Origin: Bacteroidota bacterium
GTDB taxonomy: Bacteria > Bacteroidota > Bacteroidia > UBA8524
Length of the DNA stretch: 64,000 bases
Assembly (NCBI GenBank): GCA_006226545.1
Contig: SBGR01000033.1
Coordinates: 33,324-97,323 of the forward strand
Reading direction: 5' to 3'
The notes below the pieces were generated by a model. That model had not been told where the DNA came from, did no database searches, and saw nothing but the letters and a program-made list of their open reading frames with translations. A program made the position numbers and the translations under genes. Below are positions 44,295 to 52,062 of this stretch, piece after piece; positions within the stretch are counted from its first letter, which is position 1; every line of letters starts with the position of its first letter.

Positions 44295-45118
44295 GGTACT
44301 ACTACTTGTTTTTTAGCTTCAGCATCGCCATTGTTATTGGTGGTTTGGGCATTGGCTGAGTGGTAGATTAAATCAAACAGTTGTTTTGCTTGGGCTTCTT
44401 CTGTTGCGTAGCATTTGATTATACCCAATAGGTATTTTAAGTGATCTGGAGATAAGCCTTGGGTCATTTCAATAAATAGCTGACCGTTTGGATTGTTTGA
44501 GGTAGAACTCTCAATCTGCTTAGGATTCGGATTGTTACCAATCTTATCAAGGACATCATTGATAATACCTGAATCAATGACTTTTTCAAGGATGGAACCA
44601 AAAGACTTTTCACTTTCGATTTTGCCAAGTGCGGCATCCAATTGAGATTGGCGATCATGCACCGCTATTTGTGACCGGTAATCCCTATTCTCAGATTCAA
44701 GGGTTTCATTTCTGCTCCTTAACCTTAATATTTCTTCCGATTGATCAGTGATTTTGTCTCTTAGAAGACCAATATGAAGTGCCGCAGGGTTTTGGTCTTC
44801 AAGGCCTAATTGCAAACCATAAAGGCTGTTATTGGAAATTGGCCGTTTTGATACCATCAAAATATCTTTGGTATCAAGTATTAAAGATTTGTGGAATATG
44901 GTAGCATTTCTTCCATTACTACGATGCAATCCCACTAAAATTTCGCTCTTTTCGTTTATACCTTCATTCTTGATCGAGTCAATTATGAATTGTTTGATTT
45001 CCTCAAAACCTTCTAGGTCTCGGGTATCATACTTTTTCACAATTGAACGCCCGTTAACGTCAATAGAAACTATTGGCGCTTTAGAAATGATGGTACTTAC
45101 AATATCATTCAGTTTCAT
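44291..45118 (-). CDS. Hypothetical late protein with central coiled coil
   Basis: A 275-residue soluble protein from the ATG 45118. The N-terminal 110 residues form a mixed domain (IVSIDVNGRSIVKKYDTRDLE; LVGLHRSNGRNATIF). Residues 118-165 are a coiled coil (EEILRLRSRNETLESENRDY). A Gln/Asn-rich linker and a helical C-terminus follow. No membrane segment. A scaffold or assembly factor is conceivable. The ATG 45118 is preferred to one seven codons upstream that overlaps the neighbour. Confidence 0.7.
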   Translation of the reverse strand: MKLNDIVSTIISKAPIVSIDVNGRSIVKKYDTRDLEGFEEIKQFIIDSIKNEGINEKSEILVGLHRSNGRNATIFHKSLILDTKDILMVSKRPISNNSLYGLQLGLEDQNPAALHIGLLRDKITDQSEEILRLRSRNETLESENRDYRSQIAVHDRQSQLDAALGKIESEKSFGSILEKVIDSGIINDVLDKIGNNPNPKQIESSTSNNPNGQLFIEMTQGLSPDHLKYLLGIIKCYATEEAQAKQLFDLIYHSANAQTTNNNGDAEAKKQVVVP

Positions 45119-45129
45119 GGCATCTTGAT

Positions 45130-45411
45130 TTAACAACATTCATCCTCAACAGGTATCCATTTAGTTAGGAGTAGTTTTTCGGAGACAGCATTACTTGAAA
45201 ACTGTACAGAGATGTCTTGGCAGTAAAAGAATCCATCAATTGCGGGTAGGCACTTTGTGTCTCCGGCTTCAATGACGATATCGTCTAGGATAGTTACTGA
45301 GCTATTTCCTTTGTTCTCAATGCTGACTTGTACCGCGCCCTTTATAGGGAGTGTTCCCGGATTATTTTTTCCGACAATTGGTAGAGTACTGAGTTTTATC
45401 CCTTTTAACAT
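45130..45411 (-). CDS. Small beta-sandwich protein
   Basis: A 93-residue all-beta protein (GAVQVSIENKGNSSVTILDD; DISVQFSSNAVSEKLLLT) with Cys-Cys at the C-terminus. No signal peptide. Possibly a minor virion protein, like its neighbours at 45462 and 41207. Confidence 0.7.
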   Translation of the reverse strand: MLKGIKLSTLPIVGKNNPGTLPIKGAVQVSIENKGNSSVTILDDIVIEAGDTKCLPAIDGFFYCQDISVQFSSNAVSEKLLLTKWIPVEDECC

Positions 45412-45461
45412 AGCTTCTGATCTAAATAGTTACCCGTGAAGTGAATGATGAGTGTGAATAG

Positions 45462-45851
45462 TTAAGCGGCTGCTCTTTTTCGCAACCAGAATTGAACATC
45501 AACCTTAAATACAGATGTTGTCGTGCCTTCGGAATAAACAGTAACCGTATAGGTTTTATTCGATGCGGGAATGTTTACCGGGAAAAATCGACTTCCCATG
45601 GGAACATCTTCTGTGAATTGAAGTGTTTTGCCATTAACCAAGTCAATTATCTGAACACCACCGTCTTTGTTAACTATCTTAATCTTGAATTTATCAAGAC
45701 CAGATAAACCATTTGAACCTAGACATAGACTAAGGCCGTAGCATTCATCCATATCTTCACGAAGAGTGATGTTATCAGTGGCACTTAGGTCAGTCTGACC
45801 GTTGGCAATAGAAAGAGCCAAGTCTTGAATAGTTTGATTTCCTTGTTTCAT
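45462..45851 (-). CDS. Beta-rich protein downstream of the main late protein
   Basis: A 129-residue protein: a short N-terminal helix (IQDLALSIANGQTDL) followed by a beta sandwich (FKIKIVNKDGGVQIIDLV; TYTVTVYSEGTTTSVFKVDVQFWLRK). It begins 21 bp past the terminator that follows the main late gene, so it is expressed by read-through or from its own promoter. A capsid-associated role is inferred from position. Confidence 0.7.
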   Translation of the reverse strand: MKQGNQTIQDLALSIANGQTDLSATDNITLREDMDECYGLSLCLGSNGLSGLDKFKIKIVNKDGGVQIIDLVNGKTLQFTEDVPMGSRFFPVNIPASNKTYTVTVYSEGTTTSVFKVDVQFWLRKRAAA

Positions 45852-45871
45852 TTCTAATCTAATTAGTGGTT

Positions 45872-45910
45872 AAAAAAAAGGTAAACCGGACGGGAGATTT
45901 CCCGCCCGGT
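45872..45910 (-). terminator. Terminator directly after the main late gene
   Basis: TCCCGCCCGGT pairs with ACCGGACGGGA (one wobble) and is followed on the minus strand by TTTACC and eight T. It lies 18 bp after the stop at 45928, inside a block that otherwise has no terminator. This is typical behind a major virion protein gene. Confidence 0.85.
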
Positions 45911-45927
45911 GTGCCAACTGATTATGA

Positions 45928-46767
45928 TTAGAGCGAATTTGGCCTTAACATTACTCCACCAAACTTGATCTGCATGTAGAAGGTGGTATTTGCAGTCCAT
46001 GCTCCGTTTGGTGCCCATTTGTTCAACCATTCGAGAGGAACATCACCTTTCACAATTTTTGGTGCCTTCAACGTGACGTAGCCGTTTCCTGCATCTTCAA
46101 CACCTGTGAAGTTTTTCACGAAGAAATCATCAAAGTTTGCAGAAAGAATAAGCTCAGGCCCAACAGAGAGTCTAAACTGAGAGTTTACAGCCTTGGTGTC
46201 GATTCTTTGCAATGCAATTGGAGCTCCTTGAACTCCGGCAGCATTCGCATCCAAATCACCTGCACCAACAGCATAGTTTTGAATCAAGTCAAAGACTTGG
46301 TTAGAATACAATACTTCATCAGGGTTCAATCCATTGGCAGTTAATGATTGTGCCCATGTAATGGAAAGATCAGTCAAGATAAGCACGGTATCTTTATTCA
46401 ACCGGCCTTTATCAATATTGCGCAATCCGTAAGTTTCATCATCTGTATTCTTGATGAACTCTTCTTGTGCAGTATTCACCGCTTTTCTGAAAAACAAGTC
46501 CGATGGATATAGACTCATGTTTCCATTACGATAGGCTTCAATTACCTCCTTACCGATTTTGCTGCGAAGTTTTTCATACATCTCATAACCAGGATCACCC
46601 ACATTTACAGAGGTGTTGATGATGTTGTCAAGGAAGATTTTTCCTCTTTCGTATGAATTACCAATGAAGTTACCGAAACCGGCATTAGCCAACGCCAAGC
46701 TGGCAGGGGATGCAATTGCTGCGACCGTCGCAACGAGCATCATAAACAATGAAAATAGTCGTTTCAT
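45928..46767 (-). CDS. Candidate major virion protein with N-terminal signal/membrane segment
   Basis: A 279-residue protein. Residues 1-28 are a hydrophobic segment (RLFSLFMMLVATVAAIASPA) ending in ASLALANA, a good signal-peptidase site. The mature part starts with helices (FLDNIINTSVN; YEMYEKLRSKIGKEVIEAY) and becomes beta-rich (DTVLILTDLSITWAQS, QFRLSVGPELILSANFDDFF, TTFYMQIKFGGVMLRP). It has its own terminator and is well separated from both neighbours, as expected for the most strongly expressed gene. I infer a major capsid or coat protein. No family is recognised; it does not resemble HK97-type capsids. Confidence 0.7.
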   Translation of the reverse strand: MKRLFSLFMMLVATVAAIASPASLALANAGFGNFIGNSYERGKIFLDNIINTSVNVGDPGYEMYEKLRSKIGKEVIEAYRNGNMSLYPSDLFFRKAVNTAQEEFIKNTDDETYGLRNIDKGRLNKDTVLILTDLSITWAQSLTANGLNPDEVLYSNQVFDLIQNYAVGAGDLDANAAGVQGAPIALQRIDTKAVNSQFRLSVGPELILSANFDDFFVKNFTGVEDAGNGYVTLKAPKIVKGDVPLEWLNKWAPNGAWTANTTFYMQIKFGGVMLRPNSL

Positions 46768-46837
46768 TTCTGTCGTTTTAAATTTTAATGTTTGAGTTTT
46801 TGGCGGGTCGCTAATTAAGATTTGGGTTTAGGGTAGG

Positions 46838-47383
46838 TTAAGCCGCAGCCATTACTCTGTTGGCTACCTCTTCTTCAGTACCGTACAACAACTGCTTTTC
46901 AACAGGAATCACACGAGCACCCGGATTGTAGCTTTCAATCATTCTGCGAAATTCTTCAACCTGCGCAGGTGATGCTACTGGCATTTCTTCGGTACCAGAC
47001 AAACGTGGAACAAGCTTGTTTAACCAGTCTTTAATACCGTTTGCTACTGGTGCTTCTTCTTCATTTCCAAGACCAGACAGGCTATCGGTTGCTTTGTTAA
47101 GCAAGCGAATCAAAAAGTATGTTCCCATACCTGTTGCGGTAACTGCCAATAGATCGCTAGTCTCACCTTTCAAGTAAGTCTTTGCGGCAACAGCACCGAT
47201 TAACGAAACAGCAACACCACCTGCATTGGTAGCAATGTTGTCTGGAATTAGCGGTTCCGTTCTGTTCAACAGGCTAGTACCCATTAACAATTCTTTCAGA
47301 ACGTTGCCCGCCACGAACCCACCACCCATGGCAGCTGTATTCTTCAGCACCGGGGTGATATCTTTGATTTCAGGCATTTTCAT
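46838..47383 (-). CDS. Glycine-rich membrane protein
   Basis: A 181-residue protein with three hydrophobic segments in the first 95 residues (AAMGGGFVAGNVLKELL; GGVAVSLIGAVAAKTYL; LLAVTATGMGTYFLIRLL) and a soluble, acidic C-terminus. It could be an integral virion-membrane protein. It lies between the transglutaminase-like gene and the main late gene. Confidence 0.75.
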   Translation of the reverse strand: MKMPEIKDITPVLKNTAAMGGGFVAGNVLKELLMGTSLLNRTEPLIPDNIATNAGGVAVSLIGAVAAKTYLKGETSDLLAVTATGMGTYFLIRLLNKATDSLSGLGNEEEAPVANGIKDWLNKLVPRLSGTEEMPVASPAQVEEFRRMIESYNPGARVIPVEKQLLYGTEEEVANRVMAAA

Positions 47384-47414
47384 ATTTATAGAGATAATTT
47401 GTTTGCTATTTGAT

Positions 47415-49937
47415 TTATCCTAAACTCACCGTCACCTTCTTTTTTGAAGTTGCTGGATCTGAATTGGTTTTACTTTTTCTGGCTTTTTTAGGTCCAGATA
47501 AAGGCTTTTTCTCTTCAGTCTTTTTTACTGGTTGCGCTTGGTTTTCTGAGCCAGTTATAAGGCTAATTAGCCCTGTGGCAATTGCTCCCGCCATAAGTAA
47601 GTTTCCAATATTTGCTTTGCTTTTACTTGGCGTTTTTGGCAATCCAGAACCACTTCCTGAGCCATTTCCAGAACCACCTCCAGAACCATCAGAAAAGTCG
47701 TTTAGATCAGGCTCAGGACCAGCTTGATGCTTTTTTATTTCACTTACAACCCATTGAATTACTGCTATTGCGGCAGTTATACCGGCTGTGATTAGCGCAT
47801 CATCAACGGCAACAGCACCTAATCTTCCCAAGTATTCGCCATCTTTAGATGTGTCAATTGGGATATTGATAATATCCCCCGGATTCCATGTACCAGAACC
47901 GGTAGATGGTCCAGTGCTTACACCACTGCCGTTCCCTGAGTCTTGATTACTTGCAGAACTTGGAAGACTCCAAATTGTACCATTTGCTTTCGCTTTAGAT
48001 TTCTCTTGATTGAATACGATAATGTGTAGCTGATTCCACTTGGATTCCTCAACCACATCATAGGTTCTAGTACCAGAACTATCTTCTGCATAGTATCTAT
48101 TGCGATACTTAGGAAATGGTTCAATAACTTGATTTGGATAAGCGGCTTTTTGCCAACTTCCATTGGTTGTTTCATAAAATACACCGTCCGCATCCATAAT
48201 GTATGCAGTACCAGGAGAGTCAGGTGAAGTTCCCGGTTCTCTGTGTATTTTCATCGCTACGGCTTCAATTGAAGGAACGCCGTTATGCAGAACAACCCAA
48301 CCTTTTTCGCCAATAGTGTCAGTTACCATAATCCCAGAAGGACTGAGTCTTTCACCGTTTGATTCACCGTAGTAGTTATAGGTTAGCGTTCCAACAAAGA
48401 GTGGAGTAGTATAGTTGACTAAACTTTGTACTTCTGCGTTTTTATCAGATGCCTCTCGAACCTTTTTAATACTGAACTTACCGATCAATGCATCTGCAAA
48501 TTCACCTTCGGAAGCCTTAGCTCTCTCAACAGTCACTCTGTGAAGCAACTCATAGGTTCTCTTGCTTTTGCTCCAATTAGCCCATAAATGGCCGTTCTTT
48601 TTCGCAATTGGCCAATCCTTGTACAATCGGTATAGATTGGCATTACCTCGAACATTGCTCACATTGGTTGCAATACTTGCAAGTAATCCAAAACGCAATA
48701 GCATTGTGAGTGGGTTCCAACGAAGCAGTATTCTTCCAAGCTTTTTAAGGTTTGCGCCAATGTTCTGAGTAAAATCTTTCAACTCATCCCATACCTTCTC
48801 AAATACGTTCTCAATCTTGTCATAAGCCCTGTTCAATGGCTTTGCAATGTTCTTATTCCACCAGTCACGCAAACCGGCAAGTCCTGAAGGGCCGCTCATT
48901 TGGTAGGTAGAGAAAAAGGCAATTGCTTCAAAGAAGGTTAATGCAGGTGAGTTTGGTGATGAGTTCTGATAGGCACGAACTGCGGCAGCAAATCTTGTTT
49001 CTGGATTATCCCAAACACGAATCAATTCAGACAATTGATTTATCAATACATCTCTGTATGGCTCAACAGAAGTATGCTTTGGAATTGAGTTCAATTCAGT
49101 TAGCGTATTCTCAAGATGTTTTTTGAAAAGTTGACTGAATTCATTGCAAAGATCAATGTTATGATATTCCGTTTTTTTGTCAGCTGGACATCCAAGACCG
49201 CCAATTGTAGAACCTAGACTATCAAATTCTTCATTGAATTGTGGATTCTTGAAAACTGGAATATTGCTATTGATGAATTCAGAGGGTATTGTGTTTGCAA
49301 TACCATCCAATAATTGAATTGGAATCATAGGAAGATCAAATTTGTAAGTGATGGACTTAGGCTCAAAATCGAAAGCATCAACTACGGGATCAATTACCCA
49401 ATAGTCTGATCTGGTTCCAAGGTCAGAACCGACTTTTCCGCTAAAGGAAGAGACCTTATTTTTATCCTTTGGCACTATTACATAAATGTGTTGGTAATAG
49501 CTATTCCCGTACATTTTAACAGTACGGTACAAATGAGGAATATTGAGATTCAGCAGAATTGTGGATATGAATAGGGTATAACAATCGCAATCTGCTTTAC
49601 GATCAGCCCAAATACGGTTAGGAGTTCTTAACTGCTCAACACCGGGCTTGTCTTCTTCATAGTCGATGTGGTTATAGCAGAAATCCCAAATATTTTGAAG
49701 GGTTTTCTCTGTTGTATTTGCCTTTAACCTATCTGCAATTCGTTTGGATTGGCCTTTAAATTGTTTCGCCCATTCTCCAATTAACTCAACAGTACCTTCA
49801 GTAGTTACCTGACCATACATCTTGTCATTGGACATGGGAGAACCAAAGTATTGGTTATACTCACGTCCGGGAAGTATTCTCCGCTTATTTTTAGCAGTGA
49901 ATCCTAGAGATTGATATGGTGTGATTCTACTGCTCAA
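47415..49937 (-). CDS. Transglutaminase-like protein of the late block
   Basis: An 840-residue protein. The N-terminal 200 residues have a transglutaminase/cysteine-protease core: Cys in RKADCDCYTLFISTILL (near 115), His in YYQHIYVIVPKDK (near 150) and Asp in YWVIDPVVDAFD (near 184). The middle part is helical (LRDWWNKNIAKPLNRAYDKIENV) with a hydrophobic stretch. The C-terminus has a membrane helix (DDALITAGITAAIAVIQWVV), a Gly/Ser-rich linker, another hydrophobic segment and a basic tail. Such an enzyme could cut or cross-link virion proteins or act on the cell wall at entry. The start overlaps the upstream gene by 4 bp. Confidence 0.8.
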   Translation of the reverse strand: MSSRITPYQSLGFTAKNKRRILPGREYNQYFGSPMSNDKMYGQVTTEGTVELIGEWAKQFKGQSKRIADRLKANTTEKTLQNIWDFCYNHIDYEEDKPGVEQLRTPNRIWADRKADCDCYTLFISTILLNLNIPHLYRTVKMYGNSYYQHIYVIVPKDKNKVSSFSGKVGSDLGTRSDYWVIDPVVDAFDFEPKSITYKFDLPMIPIQLLDGIANTIPSEFINSNIPVFKNPQFNEEFDSLGSTIGGLGCPADKKTEYHNIDLCNEFSQLFKKHLENTLTELNSIPKHTSVEPYRDVLINQLSELIRVWDNPETRFAAAVRAYQNSSPNSPALTFFEAIAFFSTYQMSGPSGLAGLRDWWNKNIAKPLNRAYDKIENVFEKVWDELKDFTQNIGANLKKLGRILLRWNPLTMLLRFGLLASIATNVSNVRGNANLYRLYKDWPIAKKNGHLWANWSKSKRTYELLHRVTVERAKASEGEFADALIGKFSIKKVREASDKNAEVQSLVNYTTPLFVGTLTYNYYGESNGERLSPSGIMVTDTIGEKGWVVLHNGVPSIEAVAMKIHREPGTSPDSPGTAYIMDADGVFYETTNGSWQKAAYPNQVIEPFPKYRNRYYAEDSSGTRTYDVVEESKWNQLHIIVFNQEKSKAKANGTIWSLPSSASNQDSGNGSGVSTGPSTGSGTWNPGDIINIPIDTSKDGEYLGRLGAVAVDDALITAGITAAIAVIQWVVSEIKKHQAGPEPDLNDFSDGSGGGSGNGSGSGSGLPKTPSKSKANIGNLLMAGAIATGLISLITGSENQAQPVKKTEEKKPLSGPKKARKSKTNSDPATSKKKVTVSLG

Positions 49938-50560
49938 AGAATGATATTGTTTTGGGCATTAAAAGGGATTGGATATTCAATGCCGGTTATAAGTGCTTCA
50001 TTCCGGGTACTTCCTTTCAGGGATTTACAAGCACAACCAAGTCCGGGAATAAATGATAATGCCTTACGGACTGCCGCAGGCATTTCTAAGCTAACCTCAG
50101 AGGAATCCTCTGTTCTCAGTACACCAAGGACATACATTGAAGTAATCAACTTCAGTTTTACCGCAGTGCCTTGCAACAAGGCTATAATTGGTGATGCTGC
50201 AGTCAGTAGGTTAATATCAATTTGAATTTCCTTCTCGAAAGACTGCCCGGCTTGAAGATTCAATTGTTGAATCACTTGCGGAATGAAAGCAATCTGAGAA
50301 TATGAATCAGAATCGGTACTCTTGGCTTGTACATTGAAGTTGATATTGGTTATAGGCATTGTTAAACTGGAATTGTTAACAATTCTCATACGTCCAACTA
50401 CTCTGAGAAAATAGCCGTTGACAATTCCATGGACTCTGAAACCGACTGGAATGAATTGAAGATTGGTAGACGCATCATCGGCTTTTTGCTTCAATGCTAT
50501 CGTGGCTGCGGTTAGAATACCGGCTCCGGCTATGATTCCTATTACTGCGCTTTTCTTCAT
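49934..50560 (-). CDS. First late gene: LEA-like beta-sandwich protein with membrane anchor
   Basis: A 208-residue protein from the ATG 50560. It begins with a membrane helix (AVIGIIAGAGILTAATIALK) and continues as a beta sandwich of the LEA14/WHy type (FIPVGFRVHGIVNGYFLRVV; RIVNNSSLTMPITNINFNV; IQQLNLQAGQSFEKEIQIDI), usually a structural or lipid-facing domain. A possible earlier TTG-type start at 50593 would lie across the operator. It is the first gene of the late block, directly after a CAAT/ATTG array. Confidence 0.75.
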   Translation of the reverse strand: MKKSAVIGIIAGAGILTAATIALKQKADDASTNLQFIPVGFRVHGIVNGYFLRVVGRMRIVNNSSLTMPITNINFNVQAKSTDSDSYSQIAFIPQVIQQLNLQAGQSFEKEIQIDINLLTAASPIIALLQGTAVKLKLITSMYVLGVLRTEDSSEVSLEMPAAVRKALSFIPGLGCACKSLKGSTRNEALITGIEYPIPFNAQNNIIL

Positions 50561-50599
50561 GCAATCAAAACATTGATATGTCAATGAAAACATTGCAAT
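50561..50599 (-). promoter_or_regulatory. CAAT/ATTG periodic array, copy 1 (late block)
   Basis: CAAT at 50562, ATTG at 50572, CAAT at 50582, ATTG at 50592 and CAAT at 50596: the first four lie exactly 10 bp apart. The centre is the inverted repeat CATTGA-TATG-TCAATG flanked by AAAA on both sides. It lies immediately before the first late gene and is probably an operator or an activator site. Confidence 0.6.
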
Positions 50600-50699
50600 T
50601 AAAAGCTAATCTGAATGGCAGGTAGTGTCTATTGTTTGGTTCTGGTATACTATGTATTCATTTGTAGCGTATTGGCTTTATTTCTGCTATTTTTGATTT

Positions 50700-51017
50700 A
50701 TGAAATTGAAAAATCCCCTCATTATCCTATTCTTTGGCATTGTTGCCTTTACCTCATTTGCGTTTATCAATGCAGTAAACAAGGAAGAAGCAAAGGTTGA
50801 ATCAGAACAAGGCCTTTACCTGTTTGTCAAAGCAAGCCCATCTAATACCTATGAGTATTTAGGAACCATTGAACCTTCAATTGTGCCAAGTCATAAGGCC
50901 GGAAAGCTCATTCCATTTATGGTGAAAAAAGGGAAGGAGAAATACCCTTCAGCAAATGCCATTATCTTCAAGAATGCCAATCTGGACAAGGCTGATCTAG
51001 TTAAAATCAAAGACTAG
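50700..51017 (+). CDS. Secreted protein on the opposite strand (cargo-type gene)
   Basis: A 105-residue protein with signal peptide PLIILFFGIVAFTSFAFI and a small mixed domain (LYLFVKASPSNTYEYLGTIE; YPSANAIIFKNANLDKADLV). It is the only plus-strand gene in the interior of the element. TATTTTTG at 50688-50695, close to a -7 box, lies 4 bp before its ATG, so a very short leader is likely. Such independently promoted genes in a provirus are often expressed in the lysogen. The function is unknown. Confidence 0.75.
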   Translation: MKLKNPLIILFFGIVAFTSFAFINAVNKEEAKVESEQGLYLFVKASPSNTYEYLGTIEPSIVPSHKAGKLIPFMVKKGKEKYPSANAIIFKNANLDKADLVKIKD

Positions 51018-51128
51018 ACTCAGCTGCTGACACCAACACATTTAATGGTTTCAAGTAAGTGGCCAATACCGACAGAAGTGGAGGTAAAACAAGGTATTAG
51101 TTAAGCCGGACATCAAAGCCATCGGCTG

Positions 51129-51401
51129 TTAGTGGCTCGGTGGCTCAACCTCCTGCCAATGGGTAATTACTTTTTCATTGTAAGCCCATCCGCTTCCATT
51201 CCATGTTTCCCAATGTATTTTGCCATCCTTCCTACACACAAAGTATTTACCGTAGGCTTTCGGTCTTGTTCCAGGTTTGTTACAATCATACGCCACCCAG
51301 CCGCTAACATTGCATAAACGCAAAATTTTAGTGACCGCTTCTCCAAGTGATAGCTTTCTATCAAAGTGGTCTATTATTATTTGTTCTATCTCTATTTTCA
51401 T
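51129..51401 (-). CDS. Small hypothetical protein (DUF551-like end)
   Basis: A 90-residue protein from the ATG 51401. A helical start (IEIEQIIIDHFDRKLS) is followed by a beta part with YFVCRKDGKIHWETWNGSGW and VITHWQEVEPPS, which resembles the end of DUF551 proteins found in phages. The spacers around this and the next gene contain inverted repeats (see 51810). Function unknown. Confidence 0.65.
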   Translation of the reverse strand: MKIEIEQIIIDHFDRKLSLGEAVTKILRLCNVSGWVAYDCNKPGTRPKAYGKYFVCRKDGKIHWETWNGSGWAYNEKVITHWQEVEPPSH

Positions 51402-51441
51402 AAAATTCAGCATTTATGCTTGGACGTTGTGAAAACATACC

Positions 51442-51792
51442 TTAATCACATCTAAGGCAGAATCCTTTTTCGCTGCAAAATGATTCTGAATTGCACGTTT
51501 CACCAGGAACAGGGCAGGCACGTTTCACAACATTGGGTATGTTGCATAGCCTTTCTTGCTCCGTAGCAAACTTTATTGCTTGCTCGCCTGCAATTGGTAC
51601 TATAATATGACTCACCAAGCATTCACGTTCTGCAAATTCCCTTGCATCTTGATAGCTGTCAAAGTGGTATGGCAGTCCGTTTCTGCGCTCGGTGTAGTAT
51701 TGTTGGTAATGATCGGAAGGGAATGAACCTATCCAATCGCTTGGTTCGTTGAATACATACAAGATTATCCATGCTTCTTTAGGTATTTCCAT
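51442..51792 (-). CDS. Small hypothetical protein with Cys-rich C-terminus
   Basis: A 116-residue protein. The N-terminus looks like a compact domain (YQQYYTERRNGLPYHFDSYQ) and the end carries seven Cys (ACPVPGETCNSESFCSEK and following), which could bind zinc or form disulfides. No signal peptide. It is isolated by structured spacers from the genes on both sides. Function unknown. Confidence 0.65.
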   Translation of the reverse strand: MEIPKEAWIILYVFNEPSDWIGSFPSDHYQQYYTERRNGLPYHFDSYQDAREFAERECLVSHIIVPIAGEQAIKFATEQERLCNIPNVVKRACPVPGETCNSESFCSEKGFCLRCD

Positions 51793-51809
51793 AAGGCTCG
51801 CTTTTACGT

Positions 51810-51870
51810 TTGATTTTCAAATCAAGGTCGTAGGTTATTCGGGTCGGCTACGACAACATACCCTTAGCCG
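51810..51870. repeat. Structured spacer with three inverted repeats
   Basis: TTGATTT/AAATCAA (51810-51825), GTCGTAG/CTACGAC (51827-51854) and CGGCT/AGCCG (51845-51870) overlap in about 60 bp. On the minus strand the spacer reads TAAGGGTATGTT, and the spacer after the next gene reads TAAGGTATGTT. The layout is attC-like but lacks proper R-box ends. Confidence 0.5.
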
Positions 51871-51873
51871 TTA

Positions 51874-52062
51874 TCAGTTTTCTTTAATGCAATATGGAAT
51901 TGCATGGAAAATATATATCAAGACACATATTGATGAAGCAATCGGTGAATCTTGTGGATATCGGAATAAGTCATAGGAGATTGCAAGCAGCAACATCAAA
52001 ATGAAGGATATTAATGAAAGCAGATGCTTATATCTAAACCATGTATAGAATATTTTCTTCAT
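51874..52062 (-). CDS. Small membrane protein linked to the rhomboid gene
   Basis: A 62-residue protein with two hydrophobic segments (LSLISFILMLLLAISYDLF; IASSICVLIYIFHAIP). Its start overlaps the end of the rhomboid gene by 4 bp (ATGA), so the two are translated together. It might be a substrate, an adaptor or an inhibitor of the protease; this is inference. Confidence 0.7.
   Translation of the reverse strand: MKKIFYTWFRYKHLLSLISFILMLLLAISYDLFRYPQDSPIASSICVLIYIFHAIPYCIKEN

Noticed and set aside
51018..51873. True integron cassettes
   Set aside because: No complete R-box pair with the required core bases, no second site of the same type after 51129, and no integron integrase; only partial resemblance is reported.
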